Positions 10,795 to 21,200 of a stretch of 64,000 nt of DNA are shown here, one piece after another. A program made the position numbers and the translations under genes. The stretch lies in contig CATKHK010000011.1 in the NCBI GenBank assembly GCA_949751835.1, forward strand, positions 581,490 through 645,489, read 5' to 3'. The notes under the pieces are model-generated. The model saw nothing but the letters and a program-made list of their open reading frames with translations, was not told the origin of the DNA and did no database searches. This stretch comes from Blepharisma japonicum. Lineage: Eukaryota > Ciliophora > Heterotrichea > Heterotrichida > Blepharismidae. Each line of letters opens with the position of its first letter. The stretch's first letter is position 1.

Positions 10795-10888
10795 TAATAT
10801 TTTAAAATCTCGGCTTGCACGTGTAGGTTGGACATTAATTTACACCTAAATTTCTCTGCAAAAAAAAGCTAAAGAAGATTAAACCCAT
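10795..10888 (-). pseudogene. 5' part of the split Cys-rich gene copy
   Basis: This matches the first 30 or so codons and signal peptide of the gene at 11303-12412. The coding strand reads ATG, then a hydrophobic stretch, then CPTYTCKPR, with a premature TAA. Its own 5' flank (10889-11130) matches the 5' flank of the same intact gene. With 8610-9180 it forms one ancestral copy whose middle, about 450 bp, is gone and replaced by the unit at 9190-10790. Confidence 0.72.
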
Positions 10889-11130
10889 ATCTAATTTATT
10901 CGACAATATAGTTGCTAAACATATTTTTCAATATGTCTATACATCAAGAAAATTATTGCAAGCGAAAATGATTCACTGCATAATTTGATAATCTAGTATG
11001 CAGAACCGAAGATATTTATCTAAGAAGTTTTATGATTCTGTTTAAAATATGGATAAAAAATGCAAAAGGATATACAGCATATAAATCAATTTGAAGGCTA
11101 GTTTAAGAGATTTGAGAAAGAAACTCTCGC
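10889..11130. repeat. Duplicated 5' flank (partner at about 12413-12660)
   Basis: Shared words in the same order show that the upstream region of the gene at 11303-12412 was duplicated with it. Examples are TTATTCGACAATATA, CATATTTTTCAATAT, ATAAAAAATG/ATAAAAAATA and GCTAGTTTAAGAG.TTTGAGAAAG. Confidence 0.65.
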
Positions 11131-11302
11131 TTAACTATAAGGTTGAGATGAAAGAAAAATTAATAGCAAATGTTTGAGGAAAACCTCATTTCTTTCTTTA
11201 CTAGTCTATAATGAAATATAAATTGGCTTTTGTTCTCTTTTATGATATATATTAATCTCATAGCAATTAATTTCAATTAAATAAACCTTAATTTTAAAGA
11301 TT

Positions 11303-12412
11303 TTAAGAAAAAACGAATCCAATCACTATTGAAACTGCAAAAGTGATTGCAGAATCGTTATCATCAAAATCATTTTTGCCATCCAATGTTAATGCGTATG
11401 CATACTGATAAGCCACAGTGTTTACAACGCATTGCTCGCTGTCATGAAGAAGGCTATACACATTGAAATAGTTATACCAATAATAAAGCTCGTGGTAACT
11501 TTTTTCATCCCAAAAGTCCTTAATACAGTTAAAAGAATCTCTACGGTTAGTATTGCATTTCCAAATTGCTGCACTTGCATACCAACTCGCCAAATAGCTT
11601 AATAATTTCAATCCAGGGCCATCTCCATAATTAAGTTCGCAATATGCAGTCCTATTTTTATTATAGCCACAAGTGCAAGCTGTGGTTGCATAAAATGGAG
11701 GGTCAAAAAATATATCTTGTTGGGACTGGCAACTTCCTAAGCATTGTAGCATCATACCCTGTGAGACCATCGGTTCTGAGCAATAATAATTGTTGTTGGC
11801 CCCGTTTTGCGCACAATTTAAGTATTTGCATAATCTATTTTTCTCGTCTATGCAGTTTCCAATTGGATCATGAGGCTCGAATGAAAAACTTTGATAGCAA
11901 GTGTTGGCTTGACGATCGGTGGCAGATGTTATATTACAACCCCCATTATTTACACAGTCATAATCACTTAAGCAACCTTTTTGGCCAATTGCTATTTGAG
12001 GAGCGCAATAATCATTGTGGCAATAAAGTCCAGGATTGCAATCATAGTTGGAATTACAATGATTGCCGACTCCTTGCCCTTTGCAAATCCCATTAACACA
12101 CCCGACGAGATAGGTAAAATTGCAATATAAATTTTCAGAACATTTTTCTCCAACTTGAGGATAACTAAATACGAAAAAAGTTTCTTCGCAGGTAGTATTT
12201 TGATTGTCTTTTTGATAGCAAAGAGTATTTTTCATTTTGCATTCTCTTGAATAATAAATGTTCAAGGTTTGATCATAATAGACACAAGTGAATTCGTCAA
12301 AATGCATTTTTTCAGGCTTGCACATGTAGCTTGGACATGAATTTACACTTAAGTTTCCTCTGCAAAGGAAAGCTAAGTTAAGAAGAAGAAAAGAGAGAAG
12401 ATTAAAGTCCAT
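11303..12412 (-). CDS. Cysteine-rich GPI-type surface protein, member 4
   Basis: The protein is 369 aa. I start at ATG 12412 (MDFNLLSFLLLNLAFLC), which aligns with the starts of the paralogs; the open frame extends 18 nt further only to a TTG. It has a signal peptide, then CPSYMCKPE, YYSREC, GEKC, GCVNGICKG, CNSNYDCNPGLYC, GCLSDYDCVNNGGCN, CKYLNCAQNGA, CTCGYN, GDGPGLKLLSYLASWY, the CNTNRRDSFNC..FW segment and a tail NDFDDNDS plus a hydrophobic end AITFAVSIVIGFVFS, as for a GPI anchor. It is complete and contains no TGA. The split pseudogene at 8610-9180 and 10795-10888 is its closest relative in the window. Confidence 0.9.
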   Translation of the reverse strand: MDFNLLSFLLLNLAFLCRGNLSVNSCPSYMCKPEKMHFDEFTCVYYDQTLNIYYSRECKMKNTLCYQKDNQNTTCEETFFVFSYPQVGEKCSENLYCNFTYLVGCVNGICKGQGVGNHCNSNYDCNPGLYCHNDYCAPQIAIGQKGCLSDYDCVNNGGCNITSATDRQANTCYQSFSFEPHDPIGNCIDEKNRLCKYLNCAQNGANNNYYCSEPMVSQGMMLQCLGSCQSQQDIFFDPPFYATTACTCGYNKNRTAYCELNYGDGPGLKLLSYLASWYASAAIWKCNTNRRDSFNCIKDFWDEKSYHELYYWYNYFNVYSLLHDSEQCVVNTVAYQYAYALTLDGKNDFDDNDSAITFAVSIVIGFVFS

Positions 12413-12417
12413 TTCTA

Positions 12418-12427
12418 ATTTATTCGA
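12418..12427 (-). promoter_or_regulatory. Conserved leader motif TCGAATAAAT
   Basis: This is the family leader core five bases upstream of the ATG at 12412. It is also kept in the pseudogene flank at about 10894-10903. Confidence 0.4.
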
Positions 12428-12660
12428 CAATATACTTGCTATACATATTTTTCAATATCACTAAAAACAAAGAAAAATATTTCAAGCAGAAATATTTCGC
12501 TGTATAATTTAATATCTACTATGCAGAATCAAAGAAATATTTGTGTAAGGAGCATGTAATTCTGATTAAAATATGATAAAAAATATAAAAGGAGTTGATA
12601 TGTTTAAATTAATTTAATAGCTAGTTTAAGAGTTTTGAGAAAGATAACTCATATTATATT

Positions 12661-13948
12661 AACTTAACCTATTGATAGAGCCTTAGTCTTATAGCGTTCC
12701 CTAAGATGAATTTCTCATTTTATCATAATGCGATTAGATTAAAGACATCACAATAGCTTTTCTACTGATATACCATTCTATTTAGTATCTATTAGTGCAT
12801 AATTTAAGGAGATGTTTGACTTTACTTTAGAATAAGAGTTATTGAGTTAATTAATGTCAGGAATGGATAGGCTTCAAAGCAACATCTATATGGAGTTTTT
12901 TTTTGGGACATGCTGAAAGAATCATACAAATAACTGCTTTAAAAATTTGTAGATTTGAAATAAAGAATGCTGAAGACTTTTTTATTACAGGAAGGGTTTC
13001 CAAATCTATAAAGAGAAATAATAAATAATATCGATAAATTGATTATATAATGTTATTAACCTTGAGAAAGAAAAAAAAATTACGAGGAGTTCATTAAGAA
13101 ACATTTCAAAAAGATTTCCTAATTTCTTTTTACATCAATTTTTGCAGCAATATGATGTCGATTTTAATAGTAAACTCCATGTATTTACTGTTCATATTTT
13201 CAGCATTCAGAATGAATAAAATATGGATAAATTAAATAAATTGTATTTTTTAAAATTTTGTCTATTTCAGTTGCTTTAATTAAATAACATTAACTAATAA
13301 ATTTTGGATTTTCATTTTAAGTTTCACGAAGAATTAATTTTTTCAAACTAAAATTTTCATAATTTTTGAGATTTTTTACTTAGGGATCTGCATCCTCAAA
13401 AATCAGATTGCAATGCTTACAAAGAGTAATATAAGAAATAAATTATTTTTTGAAGTTTTAAGTCGAAAAAATTACTGTGTGGGCAAATTTAACTAATTTC
13501 ATGAAGATGCCATAATGTTATTTATTTTTAATCAGACTCTCTTAATATCAGGAATCTGTATTGATTTTATGTTCTTAAAACATCCAAAAAGTATTGATTT
13601 ATACAATTTACGAATTGTATGCGATTTTTTCCTTATTTGATAAATGTAATTATACAATATTAAATAAATTTTCTCCTTAATTACTGCTTCAAAACTAAAA
13701 CAACTCTATGATTTATCTTTGATTTTCAAAAGTTTCATTGGAGCTTTTAAATCTAAGTCTTCATAAGTGAGATAAAAATTATAATTATTTCCTATTAATT
13801 AATTATATTTCTTCAGAATTTTATTTATCTCTTAAACATTTAATAATTAATTCAGCAGAGTGAAATTTGATCTTTTGATAAAAGTATGAAATCGAAAATG
13901 AAGCGTATACATTAGCAATGCATTAACACTTGAATATCGAGCTATTAT
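12661..13948. other. Long intergenic stretch, nothing recognised
   Basis: This is about 1.3 kb of AT-rich DNA with stops in all frames and no recognisable gene relic, RNA or repeat. Because neighbouring spacers hold decayed gene copies, a very old relic could be present beyond recognition by eye. Confidence 0.45.
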
Positions 13949-15067
13949 TTAATGAAGGAAAAATCCAATAAGTAGCGAAATTCCCAAAATCATCCCTGAA
14001 TTCTCACCAGAATCTCCACCATCTCCATCATACAACTTTTTAGCATATACATAGCGCGAATCAGCTGTATTTAGGACACATTTTTCACTCCCGATAATAT
14101 AATTATACTCCTGAAAATACACTGTCCAATAATAATAAGCGTTGAAGTTTTTTTCGTCCCAATAATCCCTTATGCAATTTAATTCCTCTCTTCTCCCAGT
14201 ATTGCATTTTGAAATGGCTTCACTTGAATACCATTTCTTTCTAATACTTAATAAAGACATTCCTGGGCCATCTCCTATGAATAGATTGCAATAGGCATTT
14301 CCTTCAGAGTTGTAGGCACAAGCGCAATCTTGATTGGCAACAAAAGGTGGGTTAAAAAAATTGTCTGGCTTTGCAGGACATTTATTTTGATCAACATCAC
14401 AAAGTGAAGCCGGCTCTGGGTCAGAGACTGGTTGACTTGTACAATAATAATTGCCATCAGCTTCATTTTGGGCACAGGTCGTATATTTGCATAGCATACT
14501 TTGCTGATTATAGCAATACCCAACAGGAGAGTGAGGCTCAAATGAAAATACTTCATAACAAGTATTAGTTTGAGGTAAATCTGAGGTGATATTGCAGGCA
14601 CCGTTGTTAACACAATCGTAATCGCTTGAACATCCTTTTTGGCCAATTTCTATTTGAGGAGTGCATGTTCCTTTAATGCAAGAATTCCCTGGCAAGCATT
14701 TATAGAATGATGAGCAAAGCTGACCCATTGGAATTCCTTGGCATATTCCATTAACGCAGCCAGAGGAAAAAGTGTTATAGCAGTCGGCACTTGTCTTACA
14801 TTTTTCACCTACCCAGCTCTGACCAAAGCTAAGCTCTTCATCTGTACAGGTTTTATTGCCAGAGTTATCGTATTCGCAAAGCTTATTACCTGGGCACTCT
14901 CTCGAATAGGAAGTTAAGGCTTCTTTATTATAATAAAGGCAGGTATCAGCAGTAAAAATCATAGATGAAGGCTTACAAATGTAGCTTGGGCATGGATTTG
15001 AACTTAAGATTGGAAGGTAAAGAAGCGTGAAATGGAGAAGCAAAAAATTGTGAAACTTAAAGTCCAT
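13949..15067 (-). CDS. Cysteine-rich GPI-type surface protein, member 5
   Basis: The protein is 372 aa and fully open. It has a signal peptide (MDFKFHNFLLLHFTLLYLPILS), CPSYICKPSS, YYNKEA/YSRECPGNKLC, GEKC, SGCVNGICQG, CSSFYKCLPGNSC, GCSSDYDCVNNGACN, CKYTTCAQNEADGNYYC, CACAYNSEGNAYC, GDGPGMSLLS, the CNTGRREELNC..YWDEK segment, then an acidic/small stretch (DGDGGDSGENS) and a hydrophobic end (MILGISLLIGFFLH) typical of a GPI signal. It is the outermost member of the array and is closest in wording to the gene at 5241-6359 (VANQ.C.C.YNSEG). Function unknown; surface localisation inferred. Confidence 0.9.
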   Translation of the reverse strand: MDFKFHNFLLLHFTLLYLPILSSNPCPSYICKPSSMIFTADTCLYYNKEALTSYSRECPGNKLCEYDNSGNKTCTDEELSFGQSWVGEKCKTSADCYNTFSSGCVNGICQGIPMGQLCSSFYKCLPGNSCIKGTCTPQIEIGQKGCSSDYDCVNNGACNITSDLPQTNTCYEVFSFEPHSPVGYCYNQQSMLCKYTTCAQNEADGNYYCTSQPVSDPEPASLCDVDQNKCPAKPDNFFNPPFVANQDCACAYNSEGNAYCNLFIGDGPGMSLLSIRKKWYSSEAISKCNTGRREELNCIRDYWDEKNFNAYYYWTVYFQEYNYIIGSEKCVLNTADSRYVYAKKLYDGDGGDSGENSGMILGISLLIGFFLH

Positions 15068-15073
15068 TTCTGA

Positions 15074-15083
15074 ATTTATTCCA
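15074..15083 (-). promoter_or_regulatory. Conserved leader motif TGGAATAAAT
   Basis: This is the family leader core just before the ATG at 15067, completing the set of five intact members. Confidence 0.4.
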
Positions 15084-16138
15084 CAATAAGATATTAGGTA
15101 TTAAAAATATGAAGACTAATAAAAAGAGCAAAAAGAATCACATTTTTACCCAATAATTAGTAATAATAGAAGTCTTTTAGAAAATAGTGAAATTATTAAT
15201 ATTTAATGATATATGCTATTTATTTCTGTTCTATAAATATTTTTTGAATTTAAGAAAATAATCAAAATTTGCATCCGAAGTATGAGCCTACAGGCAGTGA
15301 TCACCTTCAATGGTTTGGAATATAGAGTTTTGAAAGAGAATTTAAAAAAAGATTAAAGGCAGAGTCAACTACTTCAAGTTCGAAAATTAAGAGTAATCCT
15401 AATTCCTGATATTATATTGCTATTATTAAAGACTTTATTAAAAAAGGATATCAAAAGAAGAAAGAAATAAATTGCAAAACTACTCTAAAACTATTCTCGT
15501 AAATCCAATTTTAATTTTTCCAGAAATGCAAATTATAGAAAAACTGCATAAGAAATAGTCGAAAAATAATACAGCTTTTTTATTTTAAATACACATCTTT
15601 AACAAAATGGCATCTTTTTAAAATTAAAATCCATTTTATTCAATACTGACTTTACTTACATTAAGCCATCGCAGCCTAAATTATGAGTTTACACCAAGGT
15701 TCAAGGAAATTTATAAGTTTTAAGCAAAAATAGAAATGAATTATCCAAAATAAAAACAGCAAGACTATAATTTTTATACTATGCATCCGTGAAACTTTAT
15801 TGGTGAAAATGCTCAAATTTTAAACTATAAATAACTTGAAAACTGTTTATTCTTCAAAATGATTTTTAACTTGTTTTAAAGCTTTTAAGTAAAAATATAA
15901 GAAATTTATATACAAATAAAGATATCCGACCTCAAAACTTATTGTCTCTATATATAGAAGATCATAAAAATATTGAAAATTGTTAATCTCAATATTTTAA
16001 TAAGTTTTAAGGATCATCACTATTAAAATCCTCAAAAAATAATTCTAATTCATTTTCTTGTGTATTTATCTCAGCTAATATCCGTCATTAATTCTATTGG
16101 AGTAAATAACATTTTTTATAAAATTAAAGATTCCAGCT
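15084..16138. other. Intergenic between divergent genes
   Basis: This spacer of about 1 kb separates a minus-strand gene (left) and a plus-strand gene (right), so it should hold both promoters. No gene, RNA or repeat is recognised. Confidence 0.5.
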
Positions 16139-17347
16139 ATGAGCACTATTGCACTACCAGAGCTAAGACACTCAAGAAGCTTAAAGAAATTACCAGACCG
16201 GGAGATCCAACTAAGAAGAACTCCTCGATTACTGACTTTGCCAAGCAACTGTCCTTCTCCAAGAAGCCCAACTATTCTGACCCCAACCCCAAGTCTCCAT
16301 TTCATAGACAACCAGCTTTTACCATCAAGAGCCCACCCCCATAAAAATGCTCTCAAAGAAAGCTTGCCTAAGCCTTTTCACATCTCCCAAGAAAACCGAG
16401 CCAAGCTTTCTACCAACTCTTATGGTGTTTCCAAAGCATATGCAGTAATCACACATCCTGGCCTGGTCCGAAACTACAATGAAGATAGGGCCTGTATCAG
16501 TATCAATATGTTAAAAAAGCAGTCAAATTCCGACAAGTCCCTTCCAAAGTGCTCATACTTCGGCATTTTTGATGGCCATGGAGGATCATCATGCGCTGAC
16601 TTTTTAAGAAATAATTTACATCAGTACATTATCCAAGAAGAAAGTTTTCCTTCAAACCCCAAGCAAGCTATAGAAAAAGCTTGTGCGAAGGCTGAGCAAG
16701 AATTTATTAAGCGAGCCCAAGGTGAAGTTATAGACTCCTCAGGGAGCTGCTGTATCTTTGCCCTATTTGTAGGAGACATGTGCTATGTCGCAAACGTTGG
16801 GGACTCCCGAGCTATTTTAAGCTGTGAAAGAGGCAGCAAGGTTAAAGCACTGTCTCGCGACCACAAGCCTTCAGATGAGGTTGAAAAGTGTAGAATAATT
16901 GACGCTGGAGGGTCTTTATACCAGACTCCGTTTGGATACAATAAATTTGGCCCTGTTAGGGTCAATCCAGGAAGACTTTCAGTTTCCCGCACATTTGGAG
17001 ACATTGAAGCGAAAATCCCAAGCATGGGTGGGATCCCAAATGTAGTTAGTTCAGTACCCGAAATAATGTCTTTTAAAATTACTGACGAATATGATTTTAT
17101 TATTATAGGATCAGATGGAATTTTTGACCAATTGACCAATAAAGAAATAGTGACTCAAGCGTGAAGAGCAGATTGCTGGGAAAGTGAGAATATTCACCAC
17201 CGATGTGGTGCTGCTGTCGAATCCATAATACAGCTGGCTTTTGAAAGAAGAGCTACTGATAATGTCACAGCTATGATGATCGCTCTCAAAGGGTTTAAAA
17301 AGGCAGCAAAAAGTAGATTAAGACACAGGATTACCCCTGTTGTTTAG
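16139..17347 (+). CDS. PP2C-family serine/threonine protein phosphatase
   Basis: The protein is 402 aa with TGA=Trp; a TGA at 17162-17164 reads through as ...VTQA-W-RADCW.... After a basic, Pro/Ser-rich N-terminal segment of about 95 aa comes a full PP2C domain. Its motifs are NEDRACIS, YFGIFDGHGG (metal-binding Asp), SSGSCCIF, VANVGDSRAIL, LSRDHKP, EVEKCRIIDAGG, LSVSRTFGDIEAK, FIIIGSDGIFDQL and the final DNVTAMMIAL. All metal-binding aspartates expected for a Mg/Mn-dependent phosphatase are present, so it should be active. It dephosphorylates phospho-Ser/Thr; the specific substrate is unknown. Under the standard code it would lose its last 61 residues, including the catalytic DN motif, which independently supports TGA=Trp. 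Confidence 0.95.
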
Positions 17348-17467
17348 TAATATTAAAAGTTAATTTAACTTTTTTCTTTAATTAAAATTGAGTTTTAAAG
17401 CTTTTGATTATTATTCCTGATTGAAATATTTTCTTTAACTTCTTGTTGAAATTAATATACTTTAACC

Positions 17468-18016
17468 ATGGCAAAAGGAACTGAAAATCTGATAAAGCGA
17501 AGCATGGTTGACCAGAACCGGAAGCTTACAAAAATAGAATCATGCTGCTTTATAGTCTATTTCATTTTGGTCACCACATTTGTATCAATTGTGATATCTA
17601 CTGTTGCAACAATTTTGATTACAGTAGCCTATGTCTTCCCAAACTTAATCACAGGAGTAATCGGACTATATGGAGCTCTGAAATCACATATAAAAGTCAT
17701 GAAAGTTTATCTGGGATTTATTATTGGGCTGGTTTGTCTTAATATAGCATCAATAATTTTATCGATTATTTTCGTGTGTCTTTTGGCAGCTAATTATGGG
17801 GATGAGAAATGCAGCTCGACGATTGATGAGAATTGCAGCTTTACGGATGTCATTATAATTGTTCTCATGGTCATGCTGTGCTTAAATGTGGTTATTTCAG
17901 TATGCTTACTGTTTTTGTGCTATGTCTCGTATCATCATGGAAAGGAGCTAAATAGCACTTTTATGTCAATGGAGAAAAAAGAAAATGACACAAAAGGAGA
18001 TGAGCTTGGATATTAA
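17468..18016 (+). CDS. Small four-helix membrane protein
   Basis: The protein is 182 aa and open throughout. It has four hydrophobic segments at roughly residues 27-53, 57-72, 79-105 and 126-151. A short Cys-containing loop (CSSTIDENCS) lies between helices 3 and 4, and the C-terminal tail is charged and hydrophilic (MEKKENDTKGDELGY). The layout resembles MARVEL or tetraspan-type proteins, but the CCG motif of tetraspanins is missing, so I assign no family. It lies 120 bp downstream of the phosphatase gene on the same strand and converges with the giant gene to its right. Confidence 0.8.
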   Translation: MAKGTENLIKRSMVDQNRKLTKIESCCFIVYFILVTTFVSIVISTVATILITVAYVFPNLITGVIGLYGALKSHIKVMKVYLGFIIGLVCLNIASIILSIIFVCLLAANYGDEKCSSTIDENCSFTDVIIIVLMVMLCLNVVISVCLLFLCYVSYHHGKELNSTFMSMEKKENDTKGDELGY

Positions 18017-18274
18017 AATCATTTAGCTAATTATAACTTAGAACTTCTTTTGAGGATTGGGCTAAATAATTGTTTTAAATTTTAAAATTGTCTATAAACT
18101 AATTCTCAAGAGAAAAATTAATAAGAAAGTCTAATTATTCTATAATTAAAATAATATCAATATTTATTAATTGCTTTATTCAAAATCTCAAAAAAAAGGA
18201 AAGCTTTATATAAAAAGATCCATACCTTTGAGTTGATAAACAAAAATTAAAGAAAAATAACAAATAAAATTTAT

Positions 18275-21200
18275 TTAAAAATCTTTCGTTTTTATTTCAA
18301 GATCATTTTCATTTTCAATTTTTGAAACTTCATAAAAAGTTTCGTCTTGCTGCTTTTCATCACTATCTTGTGGACTACAATAGAGTTTGTCGACCCAATT
18401 TTCTGCATTTCTTCTTAGCACACCCATGAAGATTTGCCTCATATTTTGGCCAATAACTTCATTTACGTCAAAATCCACAGACTCAATTTGCGCAGATCGA
18501 TCTTTGACAATAGAAAATATCTTTTCTCCTCCTTTTACTATTACATGGCTATTTTTATTATGTTCAAATAAAGCATCGTCAAAGCCATCCATAACCTTTC
18601 TCGTAAACCTGCGTCTGAGAAATGGCACAACATTGCTTAGAAGCTGAAGTCCAGCTCCGAACATTTTTAGCACCCAATAATAAATAAAATAAGCGTTAAC
18701 AATGATAATGACAATAAAAAAGACAACTTTCGTTGCTTCGTCTAAAGCGTCTGTAAGATAATAAAGTCCACAATAAATTGTGATAGTGGCAACTAAAATT
18801 GATCTAATTTCCATACGGTTTAAAGCTCTGCCATCATATGGCTTATTTTGTGCTTGCATTATTAGACAAAGGAGCAGCAAGACCATGACGGTCAAAGCTT
18901 GGATATCTGTAGAAATGTTTTGCAGAAATACAGAGCAACAAACTATAAGGATTTTTCTATATAAAATCAAAAATTCCCAATAAAATGCATTGGTTTTGTA
19001 GCCATTGAAGAGAAATCCAAAACGCAGACGAATGCTCAGAGTATCGAGCTTTCTTCTATTTTTGAATAAAAAATAAAGGGTAATAGTAGGTATTCCAATG
19101 CCCCATACAATAATGGCTGGAATTGATACTGAAAAAATATAAAACATGTGATTGCTATCCCAGCATCTTATATCAAGATTATCCACAAGCCAAAATTCTC
19201 CAGGCTCAATTTCTCGACAGCTAAAAGAAGAAAACATTGATTTCACCAAATTTGGGTGGATTAAAAATAATAAAATAACTACTGTAGATATGAAATCATT
19301 GAAAAATGACTCAAAACTCTTTCGATATCATTTTATAAGTGTCCAGTATAAAAATGACCCACATCCTATCATAATAGGAATCAAACTCATTATCATCAGT
19401 TTTTTGAAATAAACTTTATTATTGTCTTTCCCAGTATCCAAAAAACAATCAAAAGAAAATATTTCATCACTTACAGATCCTGCATTAGTTTGTATAGAAA
19501 ACATGCTTAAGACGGTCTCAGGTCATGATAAATTAAAAGTAGTAATGAGGACTACAAGCTGCAAATAGTTCACAAAAATTTTTATGTAGACTGATTGAAG
19601 GGATTTTGGCTTGTAAGCAGAGTTTCGGGTCGTTCTTACCATAATAGCGCCAAGCAAAATGGCAGCTGCTATAACACCTACTATACGAAAAGAATTAGAT
19701 AATTCTCCTGGACACTTTCCACAAGCGTTTGCGCTTGTTCTCGAATATCCATTTTCACATGCTTGACACATATTTCCAGTATAGCCTTTTTCACAGAGGC
19801 CAGTTAATGATAAATTTGGTGGCGGAGGAGACCCTTTGCATGATGCTTCTCTTGGGCAAGCCCAAAAAGTACTTGACATATTGGAAGATCTTCAGAACCC
19901 TGGCAGAGGAACCATTGTCCAATTTCCATAGCATTTTGCTTGACTAGGACATTCTAAGCATTGAGTACTCGAGCCATTCAAGCTATAGCTTCCTTTCTCG
20001 CAGACTTGGCAGTTCAAGCCTATTGTAGCTTCTCCAACTACACATCTTCTTAGTGTAATATTTACATTTACGGCAGAAACATATGAAATTTGGCTGTTTT
20101 TTTGGTTATTTTCGTCTATACCTGTTGCAGGGATATTTATAGTAACATCAGAGCCAGGCTCAGCAGAAACTATAAAATTATCAAAAATATAAATGCCTTT
20201 TGAAGCAGTCACTCTAGTCGTTCCAGAAAGAATTACTGTAGAAGAATTTATGGCTAAAAGTTCAGCTGAGCTAGCATTGTCAGTAGCAACAATGTTTCCA
20301 TAATAATCAACTAGTGCTAATTTCACAGTTTGTGAAGACTCTTGGCCAGAAGCTAGATTTGATAATGAAAAAACAGTAGGATTAGAAGCAAAGTTTTCAT
20401 CATAACTGATTATTGATCCATTGTCGTTAAGTGCCATCAGTTTTACTGCAAAAGAGGCTACATTATTAGCATAAGCAGCAGAATTATTGGTAAAAGTGTT
20501 ACAAATTAAAACTGGAATAATGTCTTCCCAGTTAATGGCTCCTCCGTTATAAGTAGCAGAGTTTTCAATGAATTTATTGTATGAAATATTAAAACTGCAA
20601 GTGCTGAAATCTTGGCAAAGTATGTTTAATCCTCCGCCATTTCCAGAAATAGGAACAGAAGATGTTGGGGTTTCCGTAGTCGAAGCCATATTTCCCATAA
20701 AAGTTGATGATGTAACATTTAATTTTATGTTATTGCTATAAATGGCTCCTCCAAGCTCTGCAGAGTTATTTTTAAATGTAGAACCAGATACAATATAAGA
20801 TTGAGCTATTTCATTTCCACTTGTAGTTACAAGATATAATGCTCCTCCTGCAATTTCTGCTGAGTTCTCAATAAAATTGCATTTATCAATCTCCAGTTTA
20901 ATACACCCAGCGCACGTTAAAGCACCTCCAGTTTCTGAATTTCCATATAGAAAACTATTCCCATTCATATAAACGCTAGCCATTTTTTCCCCATAAATAG
21001 CTCCATTCTCATAGCTTTCAAACCAAGAATTTTCTATATTTAGTTCGCTCTCATAGCCTGTAATAACTCCTCCTACATCGCTACTGTATGATGAAAAAAA
21101 TTCGCTATTCGAAATATTCAATAAACTTCCTGAAAACGACCATATAACCCCTCCTCCACCAGAAAGTGCATAATTATGGCTAAAGTGACTGTCAATGATT

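Noticed and set aside
11644-12096. 150-codon plus-strand open frame
   Set aside because: It is the antisense shadow of the Cys-rich gene at 11303-12412, created by its cysteine and Asn codons; no family resemblance of its own.
16060-16356. Short open frames on both strands around the PP2C start
   Set aside because: They overlap the basic N-terminal coding part of the phosphatase in other frames and have no recognisable content.
17468-18016. Tetraspanin
   Set aside because: Four helices fit, but the CCG motif and large second loop are missing.
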